Source: Anaerolineae bacterium (GTDB lineage: Bacteria > Chloroflexota > Anaerolineae > 4572-78 > J111). Taken from it: DNA of 35,525 nucleotides. Within the stretch, counting starts at the first letter, position 1; every line of letters begins with the position of its first letter. A program made the translations under genes and the position numbers. The notes beneath the pieces were generated by a model that was given only the letters and a program-made list of their open reading frames with translations, was not told the origin of the DNA and did not search any database. This document shows, piece after piece, positions 1 to 8,253 of the stretch. The DNA lies in assembly GCA_020433805.1 (NCBI GenBank), contig JAGRBZ010000034.1, positions 1 to 35,525 of the forward strand, in the 5' to 3' direction.

Positions 1-772
1 GACCAGCGCTAATGGTCCGGTTGTCAGCCTTTTGGTCTGGGGTCAAGGGATGGTGTTTACTACTTTTGTGGGGCATCACGACATCGAGATGGGCATAATC
101 TTTCTTGATGCCCATAAATCCTAGATCAACCCAAACCCCGACATCAGTCGGAATGTGCTCGCCAAGCTGAGATTGTTTGAAACGATGATAATCCTGTCGA
201 GCCCCTGGTTTGGTTGGGGTTAAGCACAAGATGGTGGTTTGTTCATCGGTCATAACCAGGTTGCGCACCGTATGCGCTTTTTGCTTGCCGGAATAGTGCT
301 TGCGTTGGGCTTTGCCCTTTTGGGACCGTTGCACTGGTCGTTCTGTGCCATCAATGAAAACGTCCTTGATCTCAGGAAAGTAGTGCATGAATTCTTCTAC
401 AGTGCGGATCTTGCGTTCCGGCAGGACCACTTGCCAAGCCAGTGTTTTTTCCAGAATAGGTAACAACTCCTGGACCCAATGCCAGCTTCGGGAGCGGTCG
501 ACATCAAAAAAGAAGCCGGCCAAATCAAAGGTCGGATAACATTTCAGGTAAAACAGAATGAAGAAGAGTTGGTGCTGACTGGTCAGTAAGGTGTGTTTTC
601 GGCCACCTCCCTCGGCTCGTTTGCGCTCAGTTTTCTGCTTCCGCTTGGTCTTGGTTACAGCAGCATCAAAGGTCGGCAGCAGAGCATTGAATTCAGCGAC
701 ACTCACCCCGGTTAATGCTTTCAGCAAACGCTCTGACTTTAAGGCTCGATTTATGTTTATCACCTGCTTCAC
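1..772 (-). CDS. IS5-type DDE transposase, cut by window edge
   Basis: Reading the minus strand from a GTG at 772 gives an uninterrupted frame of 257 codons that runs off the window start, so the C-terminus is missing. The N-terminal third has a helix-turn-helix-like region (residues about 45-80, with LLTSQHQLFFILFYLK). It is followed by a DDE_Tnp_4-type catalytic start, DVFIDGTERPVQR, and a second acidic block, VWVDLGFMGIKKDY. The third catalytic acidic residue would lie outside the window. This order matches the ISL2-like branch of the IS5 family. The start is uncertain: GTG 772 has an AAGAAG-like stretch just upstream and an in-frame TAA further upstream. The terminal repeats were not identified. 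It probably truncated the ferric-reductase-like remnant next to it. Confidence 0.8.
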   Translation of the reverse strand, partial: MKQVININRALKSERLLKALTGVSVAEFNALLPTFDAAVTKTKRKQKTERKRAEGGGRKHTLLTSQHQLFFILFYLKCYPTFDLAGFFFDVDRSRSWHWVQELLPILEKTLAWQVVLPERKIRTVEEFMHYFPEIKDVFIDGTERPVQRSQKGKAQRKHYSGKQKAHTVRNLVMTDEQTTILCLTPTKPGARQDYHRFKQSQLGEHIPTDVGVWVDLGFMGIKKDYAHLDVVMPHKSSKHHPLTPDQKADNRTISAG

Positions 773-782
773 CTTCTTTATC

Positions 783-1109
783 CTATTTTTTCGTTACAAT
801 ACTCAGTTTTTCCTTATTTCGCAACACGTCTAATGCACTTGTTTGTAGGATAGGGATAATTAGCGTGAAGACAAGAAACGGATATTGAAACCAGTTTGGG
901 TCATCTGGGACACGACGGTGAAAAGAGACGGTATAGTGCACAAACAAAAAATAGAAAGTGTGTAAAACAACCAGATAAAACACCGAGTATGCGCCGTACT
1001 GGAGTCATTTCCAGGCCGACGGGCCAAGCGTATTGATAGCTTTATTAGTGGAGGTTGCTACCAACAGTACTGTAATAAAGCAGTACATCCCACATAGCGT
1101 GGGTGGTTG
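783..1109 (-). pseudogene. Ferric-reductase-like (MsrQ-type) membrane protein remnant
   Basis: The minus strand encodes a hydrophobic stretch with LLVATSTNKAINTLGPSAWK, then an in-frame TGA, then LQYGAYSVFYLVVLH. This resembles the ferric reductase-like transmembrane domain, where the usual pattern is TS..A...LG..WK-R-L..L.Y...LH, with the final His binding heme. The TGA stands where the family has Arg (CGA), so a C-to-T nonsense change is the simplest reading. No start codon is present, and the upstream side is closed by another TGA and by the IS at 1128. The C-terminal end merges with the flank of the transposase at 1-772. It is a decayed fragment hemmed in by two insertion sequences. The family assignment rests on this short motif only. 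Confidence 0.55.
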
Positions 1110-1127
1110 ACATAGTCAAAAAAGTAA

Positions 1128-2020
1128 GAAGCTATACGAAAACACCTATTTGGTAAAATAGAGAGGAACGACCCAACTCTATCAAACCAAACAGGAGAAA
1201 AGAATTGTCTCACAAAAAGCGCATATACACCAGTGACTTAACAGACGAACAATGGGAGCTTATCAAACCTTTACTACCTCTTGAGCGAGATGGACCAGGC
1301 CGACCGCTAGAACTCGACCTGCGAGCCGTCTTAAACGGAATTTTTTACCTGAACCGAACCGGCTGCCAGTGGGTCGATATTCCCAGAGAGTATCCAGCCC
1401 CAAGTAGTATCTCCTATCATTACAATAAGTGGAAAGAGGATGGCACCTGGCGCAGGATAAACCAAGCCTTGCGTACTCAAGAACGGGTTCGGGTTAGTCG
1501 TAACCCTGAACCAACAGTTGGGAGCATTGATAATCAAAGTGTCAAAACAACGGCTTTCCCTGGCGTACGGGGCTACGATGCCGGTAAGAAAGTCAACGGT
1601 CGCAAGCGTCATATCGTGGTTGACACCATCGGTAATCTCCTTGAGGTTGTGGTTCACCCCGCTGATATTCAAGACCGAGATGACGCCAAACTGGTTCTTG
1701 AAAAATTATCGAAACAAACACAGGCTTCTCTCCTGAAACTGTGGGCCAATAGTGGCTATAGTGGCAAACTCATTGACTGGGTTAAGGAAAACCGGGAGAT
1801 TACGCTTGAAATCGTATCCAGAGACCCTGGCGTTAAAGGCTTTCAACTTTTGCCGCGCCGTTGGGTTGTGGAGCGCACCTTTTCTTGGTTTGACCGCTAT
1901 CGTCGGCTTAGCAAAGACTATGAACGTTCTCTGGCTAGCAGTGAAGCTATGGTTTATATCGCTTCCATTCATACTATGTTGAAGCGGCTGCCTCCTGTTT
2001 CTTGATTTTCGTATAGCTTC
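1128..2020 (+). mobile_element. Complete IS5-family insertion sequence
   Basis: The element is 893 bp and is bounded by perfect 15 bp terminal inverted repeats, GAAGCTATACGAAAA at 1128-1142 and its reverse complement at 2006-2020. Both ends are flanked by TAA (1125-1127 and 2021-2023), a 3 bp target duplication of the TNA type known for the IS427-like branch of IS5. It carries a single transposase gene (1205-2005). It sits between a ferric-reductase-like remnant and an ISL3-like transposase remnant, so this corner of the chromosome is an insertion hot spot. Confidence 0.9.
1205..2005 (+). CDS. IS5-family transposase with Asn at second catalytic site
   Basis: This 266-aa transposase has the IS5 two-part architecture. 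The N-terminal DUF4096-like domain (residues 10-85) contains LTDEQWELIKPLLP and GCQWVDIPREYP. The DDE_Tnp_1 domain follows, with D109 in SIDNQSVKT, the GRKRHIVVDTIG strand and E223 in RRWVVERTFSWFDRYRRL. The second catalytic Asp, normally in a WADSGY/ADGGY motif, is Asn here (N182 in LWANSGYSGK), consistent with a GAT-to-AAT change. The start is TTG at 1205, preceded by AGGAG at 1195-1199. The frame is otherwise intact, so the element is structurally complete, but this copy may be unable to cut DNA. Confidence 0.92.
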   Translation: MSHKKRIYTSDLTDEQWELIKPLLPLERDGPGRPLELDLRAVLNGIFYLNRTGCQWVDIPREYPAPSSISYHYNKWKEDGTWRRINQALRTQERVRVSRNPEPTVGSIDNQSVKTTAFPGVRGYDAGKKVNGRKRHIVVDTIGNLLEVVVHPADIQDRDDAKLVLEKLSKQTQASLLKLWANSGYSGKLIDWVKENREITLEIVSRDPGVKGFQLLPRRWVVERTFSWFDRYRRLSKDYERSLASSEAMVYIASIHTMLKRLPPVS

Positions 2021-2063
2021 TAAGGCATTCTCTAACCAACCAAAATGAGTAAGTAGGTCAGAG

Positions 2064-3349
2064 ATGAAACCAAATTTAACCATCAAAACATTGTTGACAG
2101 AGCGGGCCGCACAAGAAAACATCATCACCGGATATCAAGTCACAGAAAGCACAATTACCATTCATCTGAAGCCAAAGGTAGCCACGGTGTATGAACGGCC
2201 TGATTGCCGAGAGCCAGTAAAAGTTGAACGCCATGCCAGTGAAATGCTGACAATACAAGGTTTGGGAGTACAAGGCAAAGCGCTACGGTATCAAGTGCAG
2301 CGTATTCGGTTGGGTTATCTGAATGACGCCGGCAAGTTCAGAACCTTAAGTGTCCCCTTGCTGAACATCCGAACCGATGTGTTAGTGACCGATGAAGTGT
2401 TCGATAAAATGCTTTACCTCAATGTGGATCGTAATCTACCTTTGCCAGTCGTGGTCGAGATGTTGCGGGATCTGTATCAAGTGGAAACGAGCAGCTCAGC
2501 GCTGGATCGCTGGAAGAGTAGCGAAGCAACAGCACTGCCGTCGGTTGGACAACTCATCCAGTAACTGAACGAAAAAAAGCGATAACCGCGTTACATCTGG
2601 ACGAATACAAGGCAACCGGAACCAAAAGCTGGGAGTTGGTCATTCGGGATGAACACGGCAGTTTGCTCTTTTCTATTCGGCTTAAGTTGGGCTTACGGAT
2701 TAAGGTCTTTTACGTCGATTTTTGGCTGGCTTATCCGCTCGCCATTAAAGCGGTTTACCCGGAGGCCCATATCCAGTATGACTTTTTTCACACTATCCAG
2801 AACATTCACCGCCATTTGTACAAAGCGTTAACCGCTTATCGTCAAGCGTTCAAAGCGGCCGCAACTGAGCCCGCCCAAGCCGAAGTGAGAAAAGTCTTGC
2901 ATAAGCACCTGTGGCACCAACGCTACCTGCTGTTTACCAACGAAGAGAACCTATCGGCTGAACACCATCAAATTTTGGATGAATTGCTGCAATCTCACGC
3001 TGATACCATCGTTGAGTACATTGTTTTGTTTTGGCAGCAGTTACGCACCATTTTCAACGATTGTGATACCTTTGTTCTGGTCCTGGATCACTTGGCCCTA
3101 TTAAGGCTCGATGGTTGGGCTGACTTAAGCGCTGGCTTTGGTAAGGTTATGGCCTTTCTCGAAGCGCACATCCACAACATGCTCACCTACTTACGTGTAC
3201 CCGACATTCAACGTTACTCCTTATCCGAATGTACCGTCCGCACTTTACGACGGGTTAAAAAAGTTCGACAAGGTTTCAAGACCCATCAAGGTCGCGTCAA
3301 CCATCTTAAATTGCTGCAATGGCGCAGGGACTTGCGCCATTGCGCTTAG
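2064..3349 (+). pseudogene. ISL3-like transposase, stop plus frameshift
   Basis: An ATG frame from 2064 runs for 166 codons and ends at TAA 2562-2564. The protein then resumes in another frame after the A-run near 2572-2577, giving LHLDEYKATGTKSWELVIRD and continuing to 3349. The LDE motif, the later VDFWLAYPLAIKAVYPEAHI block and the YDFFHTIQNIHRHL block follow the order of ISL3-family DDE transposases. The N-terminal zinc-finger region has lost most cysteines (VYERPDCREPVKVERH). The spacing between the first and second acidic motifs looks short, suggesting an internal deletion. At the expected C-terminal Glu motif I read SECTVRTLRRVKKVRQGF, where Glu is not clearly kept. It is a dead transposase copy. 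Confidence 0.75.
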
Positions 3350-3415
3350 GCCGCCCACGCTACTTGGGAAATACTCATTTGTTTATATCAAAAAATTCAG
3401 CAGAGAACAAAGGGG

Positions 3416-4531
3416 CTACAATTGCACTGTAACCGGCACCGCAAGTTCGGCCCAATCGTATAGAATCTCAGCATCTTCCATACTCAGAATGATGCATCCG
3501 TAAGAAACTCGTTGGCCCAGGTAACCATCCCACATGGTTTCACCTGTGTGACGGACAGTAGGAACAGCGTGAAACCCGTTTTCTAATGGTCCGGCCCAAT
3601 AAATACCCAACCAGAAAGGCATGTCCAGATTCCAGGTGCTGGCATAGGCCATTGGGATTTTACTCTGAATTTCGTACTCTCCGATAGCAGTATCTCGCCC
3701 AGGCTCTCCTGTGGATACAACGAATTCAAAAACTAAGTCCTCATTTTCATAAACATAGGTGCGTTGATCAGAGATATCAACTACAACACGCTTGGTTACA
3801 TTTTCTTCAGATGATGATTCCGATGTTGGTGGGTTAAGTTTTAGCGCAATTTTTTCAGCATTTTGAATTGCCTCGGGTGCATTGGGAATAATTTCTATGG
3901 CGCGGCGATAGCTTTTCAGCGCTTCGGTAAGATCCCCCCCAATTTCCTGGGTAATGCCCAGATTAAAATAGGAACTGTATAGAATTTCGTTGACAGAGCG
4001 GTAAGCGGGATCAATTTCATAAATAAGTTTAAACGTGGCGACAGCCTCGGCCCATTGCGCGTAGCGGTATTGTTCGATTCCAGCTTGATACAGCTCAATG
4101 AGTTCAATCGCCTCGTCTGCCTCGGAAAAATCGGGTTGCACGCTCAAAGCCCAGTTAAAAGAGTGACGGGCTGCCTCGAAGCGATTAGTTTTTTGCCAGT
4201 TTAACCCCTGTCGGTAATAGAGTTGGGCTTGTTCTGCGCGGAGCTGTTTGTCGTCTGGTTGCAAAGCGCGAAGTTTAATCACCGTGTCGAGCATTAACGT
4301 TATGTCATCAACAGCCTGAGCTTGCTCGTATCGTGCTTGCATCGCTATTTTGGTTTGGTCTGTGGTTAGAGAAGACGAGGTCAATCCTGAGCGAAGGCTG
4401 GCCGATGTTTCTGAAAAACCAGCGAGCGTCAGCATCAAGCCCAACCCTAAAACAAAAACCAGACCTAATCCCATTATAATCACTAGTCCTGTTTGCCAAA
4501 TCCTCTGTAGTGTAAGAAACCAGACACTCAT
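3416..4531 (-). CDS. TPR-containing L,D-transpeptidase (YkuD domain)
   Basis: The protein is predicted to cross-link or modify peptidoglycan. It starts with a single N-terminal membrane segment (about residues 12-38), followed by tetratricopeptide-like helices (about 70-240; for example RYAQWAEAVATFKLIYEIDP). A YkuD catalytic domain forms the last 120 residues (VVVDISDQRTYVYENEDLV onward). The active-site signature is NGFHAVP followed by VSYGCIIL: the catalytic Cys is present, while the usual S-H-G-C-x-R is S-Y-G-C-x-I. I recall that Tyr variant as common in Anaerolineae enzymes. The start at 4531 is chosen because GAGGAGAAAGG sits directly upstream; a frame extension to 4588 overlaps the previous gene and has no ribosome site. 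It lies 23 nt downstream of the seleno-DsbA gene and is probably in the same operon. Confidence 0.85.
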   Translation of the reverse strand: MSVWFLTLQRIWQTGLVIIMGLGLVFVLGLGLMLTLAGFSETSASLRSGLTSSSLTTDQTKIAMQARYEQAQAVDDITLMLDTVIKLRALQPDDKQLRAEQAQLYYRQGLNWQKTNRFEAARHSFNWALSVQPDFSEADEAIELIELYQAGIEQYRYAQWAEAVATFKLIYEIDPAYRSVNEILYSSYFNLGITQEIGGDLTEALKSYRRAIEIIPNAPEAIQNAEKIALKLNPPTSESSSEENVTKRVVVDISDQRTYVYENEDLVFEFVVSTGEPGRDTAIGEYEIQSKIPMAYASTWNLDMPFWLGIYWAGPLENGFHAVPTVRHTGETMWDGYLGQRVSYGCIILSMEDAEILYDWAELAVPVTVQL

Positions 4532-4554
4532 CCCTTTCTCCTCGGTAAACTTAT

Positions 4555-5946
4555 TTACTTCACCGGCTGGCCGATACCATTGCTGCACGGTGCCCCTGGT
4601 TCCGGCGTATACGGCCCGTTTTGATATTTCTTGAGAAACAACGGTAACCGGGCGTCATTGGCATCATCCAGTTGAAGTTGAACTTGCCAGGCCGAGATTA
4701 CAATCGGTGCATCCAGTTCCGGCTGCGGAGAGAGCAGCACTAACGGCTCCAGACCAGCCTGCAATTCACCTCTCACAATATTTTGTAATATTTCTACCTG
4801 TTGATCAGGTAGATTGGGGCGATAAGCGACCCACACTGCCCCATGCTCCAGCGAATGCATCACTGGCTCTTCTGCCAGCGACTCATTGTAAATGCCACAA
4901 TTCTGCCATTCTTCGCTGTGTACGCCGCCGGGGGGCACAGCATGGTCATACTCAATATCGCCATCTTCGTGGTCGCGGCTTTGCTCCGGGAAAAAGATGA
5001 CGCCTTCAATTTCAGCATCTTTCGTCTCACCAACGGGTTCGTCAGTGGAAGGCGACGTGGTTGGCTCAGTTGTTGGCGGCGAAACCGGGGCAGACTCGAC
5101 ACCAAGTTGAGGTTGAGCCAACTGCTCTTCAAACACCTGCTGAAACACTTCAAATGGCTGCGCCCCAGAGATGAACACTCCATTGATGAGGAATGCTGGG
5201 GTACCGCGCACCCCAAGCGATTGCACCGATAGCGACTCTTGAGTGATCTGGTTACCATATTTGCCAGAGTCCAAACATTCCCGAAAGATGTTGGTATCCA
5301 GACCAAGCTCGCCGGCCAGTTCTGTTAGCCGGTCGGAGTTTAGACCGCTGCGGTTTGCAATCTGATCAGCAAAGACCTTATCGTGATAGACCCAAAATTG
5401 TCCTTGTTCAGCAGCACACTCACTGGCTTCAGCAGAAAGGTTCGACTCTGGTCCCAAAATGGCAAAATGTTTGTAGGCAAAGCGTACCTGGCCTGTGTTT
5501 ACATACTGCTCACGAATCCGAGACAACGTCTCGGCGGCGAAACGCCCGCAGTACGGTCATTTGAAGTCGCTGAACTCAACCATCGTGATGGGCGCACCGG
5601 CGCTGCCCTGGAAGTGGCGAGTATCGGACAACACAAAATCCATAATAGTCGGAGTCGGTTGACCAGCCTCAGATTGCACGGTGGCTGTGGTAGGCTGCGT
5701 CGAGCCATCATCAGCTTGGGTTACAGTTTCGTCAGCCGTAGCCGTTACCACAACTTGCACCAATTGCTCACCCTGCGACCGACCCACAGCATAGCCAATT
5801 GCCACGCCAAGGAATAAAGTAACGACAAAAATTAGTCCCACAAATAATAAGCTGAAACGAACATTATTTTTTATGATTGTACTATTTGCGCCTATATCTG
5901 ACTCGTTGGGAGTGAGCTGCTCGGTTGAATCTACCGGATTAGTCAT
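4555..5946 (-). CDS. Selenocysteine DsbA-like oxidoreductase fused to DUF3105
   Basis: Read through the in-frame TGA at 5559-5557, this is a single protein of 463 aa. Residues 1-85 are an Asn/Thr-rich cytoplasmic tail and one membrane segment (about 32-54, SLLFVGLIFVVTLFLGVAI). Residues about 105-280 are a DsbA-like thioredoxin fold: GSAGAPITMVEFSDFK, then U130-P-Y-C133-G-R-F, a YKHFAIL strand and the cis-Pro loop GTPAF (248-252). A Pro/Thr-rich linker follows. Residues about 313-460 are DUF3105, with PPGGVHSEEWQNCGIY and the conserved HSLEHGA (364-370). The TGA replaces the TGC of the nucleophilic Cys exactly, both halves stay in one frame, and a SECIS-like hairpin follows. The product should be membrane-anchored with its redox domain outside. 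DUF3105 has no established function. A TGC-to-TGA mutation is the alternative, but two other genes here show the same pattern. Confidence 0.85.
5518..5534 (-). promoter_or_regulatory. SECIS-like hairpin of the seleno-DsbA gene
   Basis: On the transcript, nucleotides +23 to +39 after the UGA form CCGAGAC-GUU-GUCUCGG, a perfect 7 bp stem with a 3 nt loop beginning with G. Known bacterial SECIS elements lie inside the coding region just after the UGA, with a short apical stem and a G in the first two loop positions. This hairpin meets those criteria while also coding for ordinary residues of the DsbA helix. Confidence 0.8.
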
Positions 5947-5975
5947 TATTAGCCTCTTGACGTTGAATTAATGGA

Positions 5976-6461
5976 TTAAATCGGTGGTTTAACCGGAATG
6001 GTCACCGTACCTTCATTGATGTTGCCGTCGTTCTCAATTGTTATGGTCACCTGCCAGTCGCCAATGGTATCAAAACTCAGTATCCCTTGGTAAGTGTTGC
6101 GAGCAATTTGTGTTGCTTCGGCTTCAATTGGCTCACCATTGCTAGGGGAGTTGTAACTATATGTTACTCGATCCAGATTGACAGTACTACCACCACCAGC
6201 TTGCATCAAAAGAATCATTTGCACTGGACCGGAAGTAGTCGCTGGAAATGGCTCAGTAGAAAAACGGACGCTGATAATGCCATATGGAGGTGCCAAAATA
6301 CCGACCTCACGGGCCGGTGTGTCCTGAAGTTGCTGCCAGAAGACCCAGCCAGCGCCCAGCAATAGTGCAGGAATAACTAGTAAGGTCATTAATGTGGCCG
6401 GGTTCATACCTTTGCGACCTAAGCCGTCATTTTTCACTATGGAAGGGGATTGTTTGGTCAC
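5976..6461 (-). CDS. FixH/YtkA-like membrane-anchored beta protein
   Basis: This is a 161-aa protein with one membrane segment (about residues 21-42) and an outside domain of roughly 115 residues rich in beta strands. The domain includes ISVRFSTEPFPATTSGPVQM, a Tyr/Asn turn, and a final IGDWQVTITIENDG strand. The pattern resembles the YtkA-like/FixH group, which accompanies copper delivery and cytochrome oxidase assembly. The start is GTG 6461 with AAGGAG suitably placed upstream. It is 29 nt ahead of the seleno-DsbA gene and reads the same way, so the two are probably cotranscribed. No metal-ligand cluster is obvious. The family assignment is from overall pattern only. Confidence 0.6.
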   Translation of the reverse strand: MTKQSPSIVKNDGLGRKGMNPATLMTLLVIPALLLGAGWVFWQQLQDTPAREVGILAPPYGIISVRFSTEPFPATTSGPVQMILLMQAGGGSTVNLDRVTYSYNSPSNGEPIEAEATQIARNTYQGILSFDTIGDWQVTITIENDGNINEGTVTIPVKPPI

Positions 6462-6508
6462 AAAGTAACTCCTTTACAATAGATTAACCAATTATCTATA
6501 GGATTTAT

Positions 6509-6624
6509 AGATTTACTGATCTCACAAGCCCAGCTTTTGTATCCGAAACGTAATACAGATCGCCCCGTTAACGCTGAATTACGTTAGGATAACCAAAAGT
6601 TGGGCCAGTGAGACCTGCAAATCT
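6509..6624. repeat. 116-bp imperfect foldback palindrome between genes
   Basis: The segment folds on itself almost end to end. The outer arms start AGATTT (6509) and end AAATCT. The next arms are CTCACAAGCCCAGCTTTTG (6521-6539) against CAAAAGTTGGGCCAGTGAG (6594-6612), matching at 16 of 19 positions. The inner arms ACGTAAT and ATTACGT are perfect. There is no T-run as in an intrinsic terminator. It sits 3 nt from the TlpA stop and upstream of the FixH/YtkA-like gene, so it could be a MITE-like insertion or a structured spacer affecting downstream expression. Confidence 0.7.
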
Positions 6625-6627
6625 GTA

Positions 6628-7194
6628 TCATTCAGCAAGTAATTTTTCTATCGCCTGCACCAGCCGTTCCTCAGTTAGTGGTCCAATTTCCATATCACCC
6701 AATCGGCCATCTTTAGCAATAAAGAAGGTTTCCGGTACACCAGTAAGACGATACTGCTTCGCTATTTTTGTACCAATATCAGGCCCGTTGGGATAACTAA
6801 CTCCAAACTCTGCTAGGAATGCCTGGGCTTCTTTGTCGGTATCTAAGTAATCAACACCGAGAAATACCACGTCCTGATCACGATACTTACGCCAGGCTTG
6901 TTCCAGAAAGGGAGCTTCATCTCGGCAGGGAATACACCATGATGCCCAGAAATTGACGACGACCACCTGCCCCTCTAAATCCGAGAGAGTGATATCACTT
7001 CCTTCAAATAGAGGTAACGTGAAATCTGGCGCTGGTCCATCAATGACTAGCACCAAAGCACCGTCGTACATTTTCCAAGCAAAAACTGCTATCATACCGA
7101 GGATAAGCAATCCACATACAACCAACACAATGCGCTGAGTAGGGTCTGATGGTTTTTCTGTCAGAATCGATTGTTCAGAGGTCAATTCAGTCAT
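6628..7194 (-). CDS. TlpA/ResA-type thioredoxin-like protein
   Basis: The protein has 188 aa with one N-terminal membrane anchor (about residues 20-42) and an extracytoplasmic thioredoxin-fold domain starting at GPAPDFTLPLFEG. The active site is NFWASWC-IP-C (C87, C90) and the cis-Pro loop is LTGVPETFFI. The family reduces disulfides outside the membrane, typically keeping heme-binding or copper-binding cysteines reduced (ResA/CcmG/TlpA). Its position two genes after ccmF supports a role in cytochrome c maturation. It has a conventional Cys active site, in contrast to the selenocysteine enzymes nearby. Confidence 0.88.
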   Translation of the reverse strand: MTELTSEQSILTEKPSDPTQRIVLVVCGLLILGMIAVFAWKMYDGALVLVIDGPAPDFTLPLFEGSDITLSDLEGQVVVVNFWASWCIPCRDEAPFLEQAWRKYRDQDVVFLGVDYLDTDKEAQAFLAEFGVSYPNGPDIGTKIAKQYRLTGVPETFFIAKDGRLGDMEIGPLTEERLVQAIEKLLAE

Positions 7195-7245
7195 TCGTAG
7201 ATTCCCTAAGAGACGGATTAAATACTTTCAAAAATCAGCGGATAG

Positions 7246-8244
7246 CTACTGTAATAGCATAACTAGAAGATTGGTTAGTCTTTTTTCATCAACCTGCCCA
7301 ATTTGAATATCTCGAATAACACCATTTCGATCAATAAAAAATGTAGTTGGGAGACCCTTAACCTGATAGGCTTTGCCTGCTTTTGCCTCCGGATCATACA
7401 GTACATCGAATGTAAGTTCCAACTCTGATACATAGGGTTCTACCAAGCGCTTACCTTCCTCAAAATTTACAGCTATCACCATTAGCTCTTCTGTCTGATA
7501 CTGCACATAGGCTGCTTGTAACAATGGCATTTCCGTGCGGCATGGTAGACACCAAGTGGCCCAAAAATTTAATATTATCGGTCGCCCTCGATAGTCACTT
7601 AGGCTAATCGGTTGATCATGTAAGTCTGTCAGGGTGAAATTGGGGGCAGCGCTATTTAACATTGGTTGTTGCATAGGTGGCTGGTACAAAATCTCAATAT
7701 CAGCTTGAGCTTGCTGCTTAGCCAACCAGGTCGAGAAATCCTGGCTTTCCATCTTTGGATCACTAAAGACTGTATCAAGATACTTTTCAATTCGTAAAGC
7801 TCGCCTAATGTAGTGATCCCGAAAATCCTCTATTGTGAACCCATGCTCTTGTAGTTCCGCTTCTAATGCTGCCAACTCAAAACCTTGTATGTCAGCGTAT
7901 CTGGTCAAGCCAACCTCAATTTCTGCTTCCGTTATAGAAATATCAGCCTGTTGAGCTTGTTGGTCAAGCACTAACGTTGGAATAACGCCTCGCAGGCTAT
8001 CCTCAATACGGTGCAAAACCAACTCTTTGTCGTTGGTCAGCTTATAGATCGCTTGATCAAAAATATATTCACGTTCTAATTGGATTTGAGTAAATTCAAG
8101 GCCATTCACACGGACAGCAAGGGGTGGGTTTTCTGCTTCTAACAAACGGCCTTGACAAGCTGAGACTACCAGCATCATGATGCTGGTCAATATGTATATA
8201 AAAAGACTTCCAAATAATTTACTTGCAAACTGCTTAATCCTCAT
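7246..8244 (-). CDS. SurA-like/TlpA fusion lipoprotein
   Basis: This 332-aa protein has a signal peptide ending in a lipobox (VVSAC, C30), so it is probably a membrane-anchored lipoprotein. Residues about 42-165 resemble the N-terminal chaperone domain of SurA/PrsA-type foldases (VNGLEFTQIQLEREYIFDQ, then long amphipathic helices). Residues about 195-330 are a TlpA-type thioredoxin domain with NFWATWC-LP-C (C232, C235) and the cis-Pro loop VKGLPTTFFI. The combination of a peptide-binding chaperone module and a thiol reductase suggests it presents unfolded apocytochrome or a copper protein for cysteine reduction; that role is inferred. It lies 10 nt after ccmF and ahead of a second TlpA, in one operon. 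Confidence 0.82.
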   Translation of the reverse strand: MRIKQFASKLFGSLFIYILTSIMMLVVSACQGRLLEAENPPLAVRVNGLEFTQIQLEREYIFDQAIYKLTNDKELVLHRIEDSLRGVIPTLVLDQQAQQADISITEAEIEVGLTRYADIQGFELAALEAELQEHGFTIEDFRDHYIRRALRIEKYLDTVFSDPKMESQDFSTWLAKQQAQADIEILYQPPMQQPMLNSAAPNFTLTDLHDQPISLSDYRGRPIILNFWATWCLPCRTEMPLLQAAYVQYQTEELMVIAVNFEEGKRLVEPYVSELELTFDVLYDPEAKAGKAYQVKGLPTTFFIDRNGVIRDIQIGQVDEKRLTNLLVMLLQ

Positions 8245-8253
8245 CTTAATCTG

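Noticed and set aside
783..1109. In-frame TGA in the ferric-reductase-like remnant as another selenocysteine
   Set aside because: The TGA replaces Arg, not Cys, no hairpin follows within 40 nt, and the gene has other lesions and no start.
2064..3349. Recoding or programmed frameshift in the ISL3-like transposase
   Set aside because: It has both a TAA and a base shift in an A-run plus lost motifs; decay explains it better than a -1 programmed shift.
3138..3503. Plus-strand 121-aa frame across the ISL3-like end
   Set aside because: It overlaps the transposase remnant and the L,D-transpeptidase in other frames and has no family pattern.
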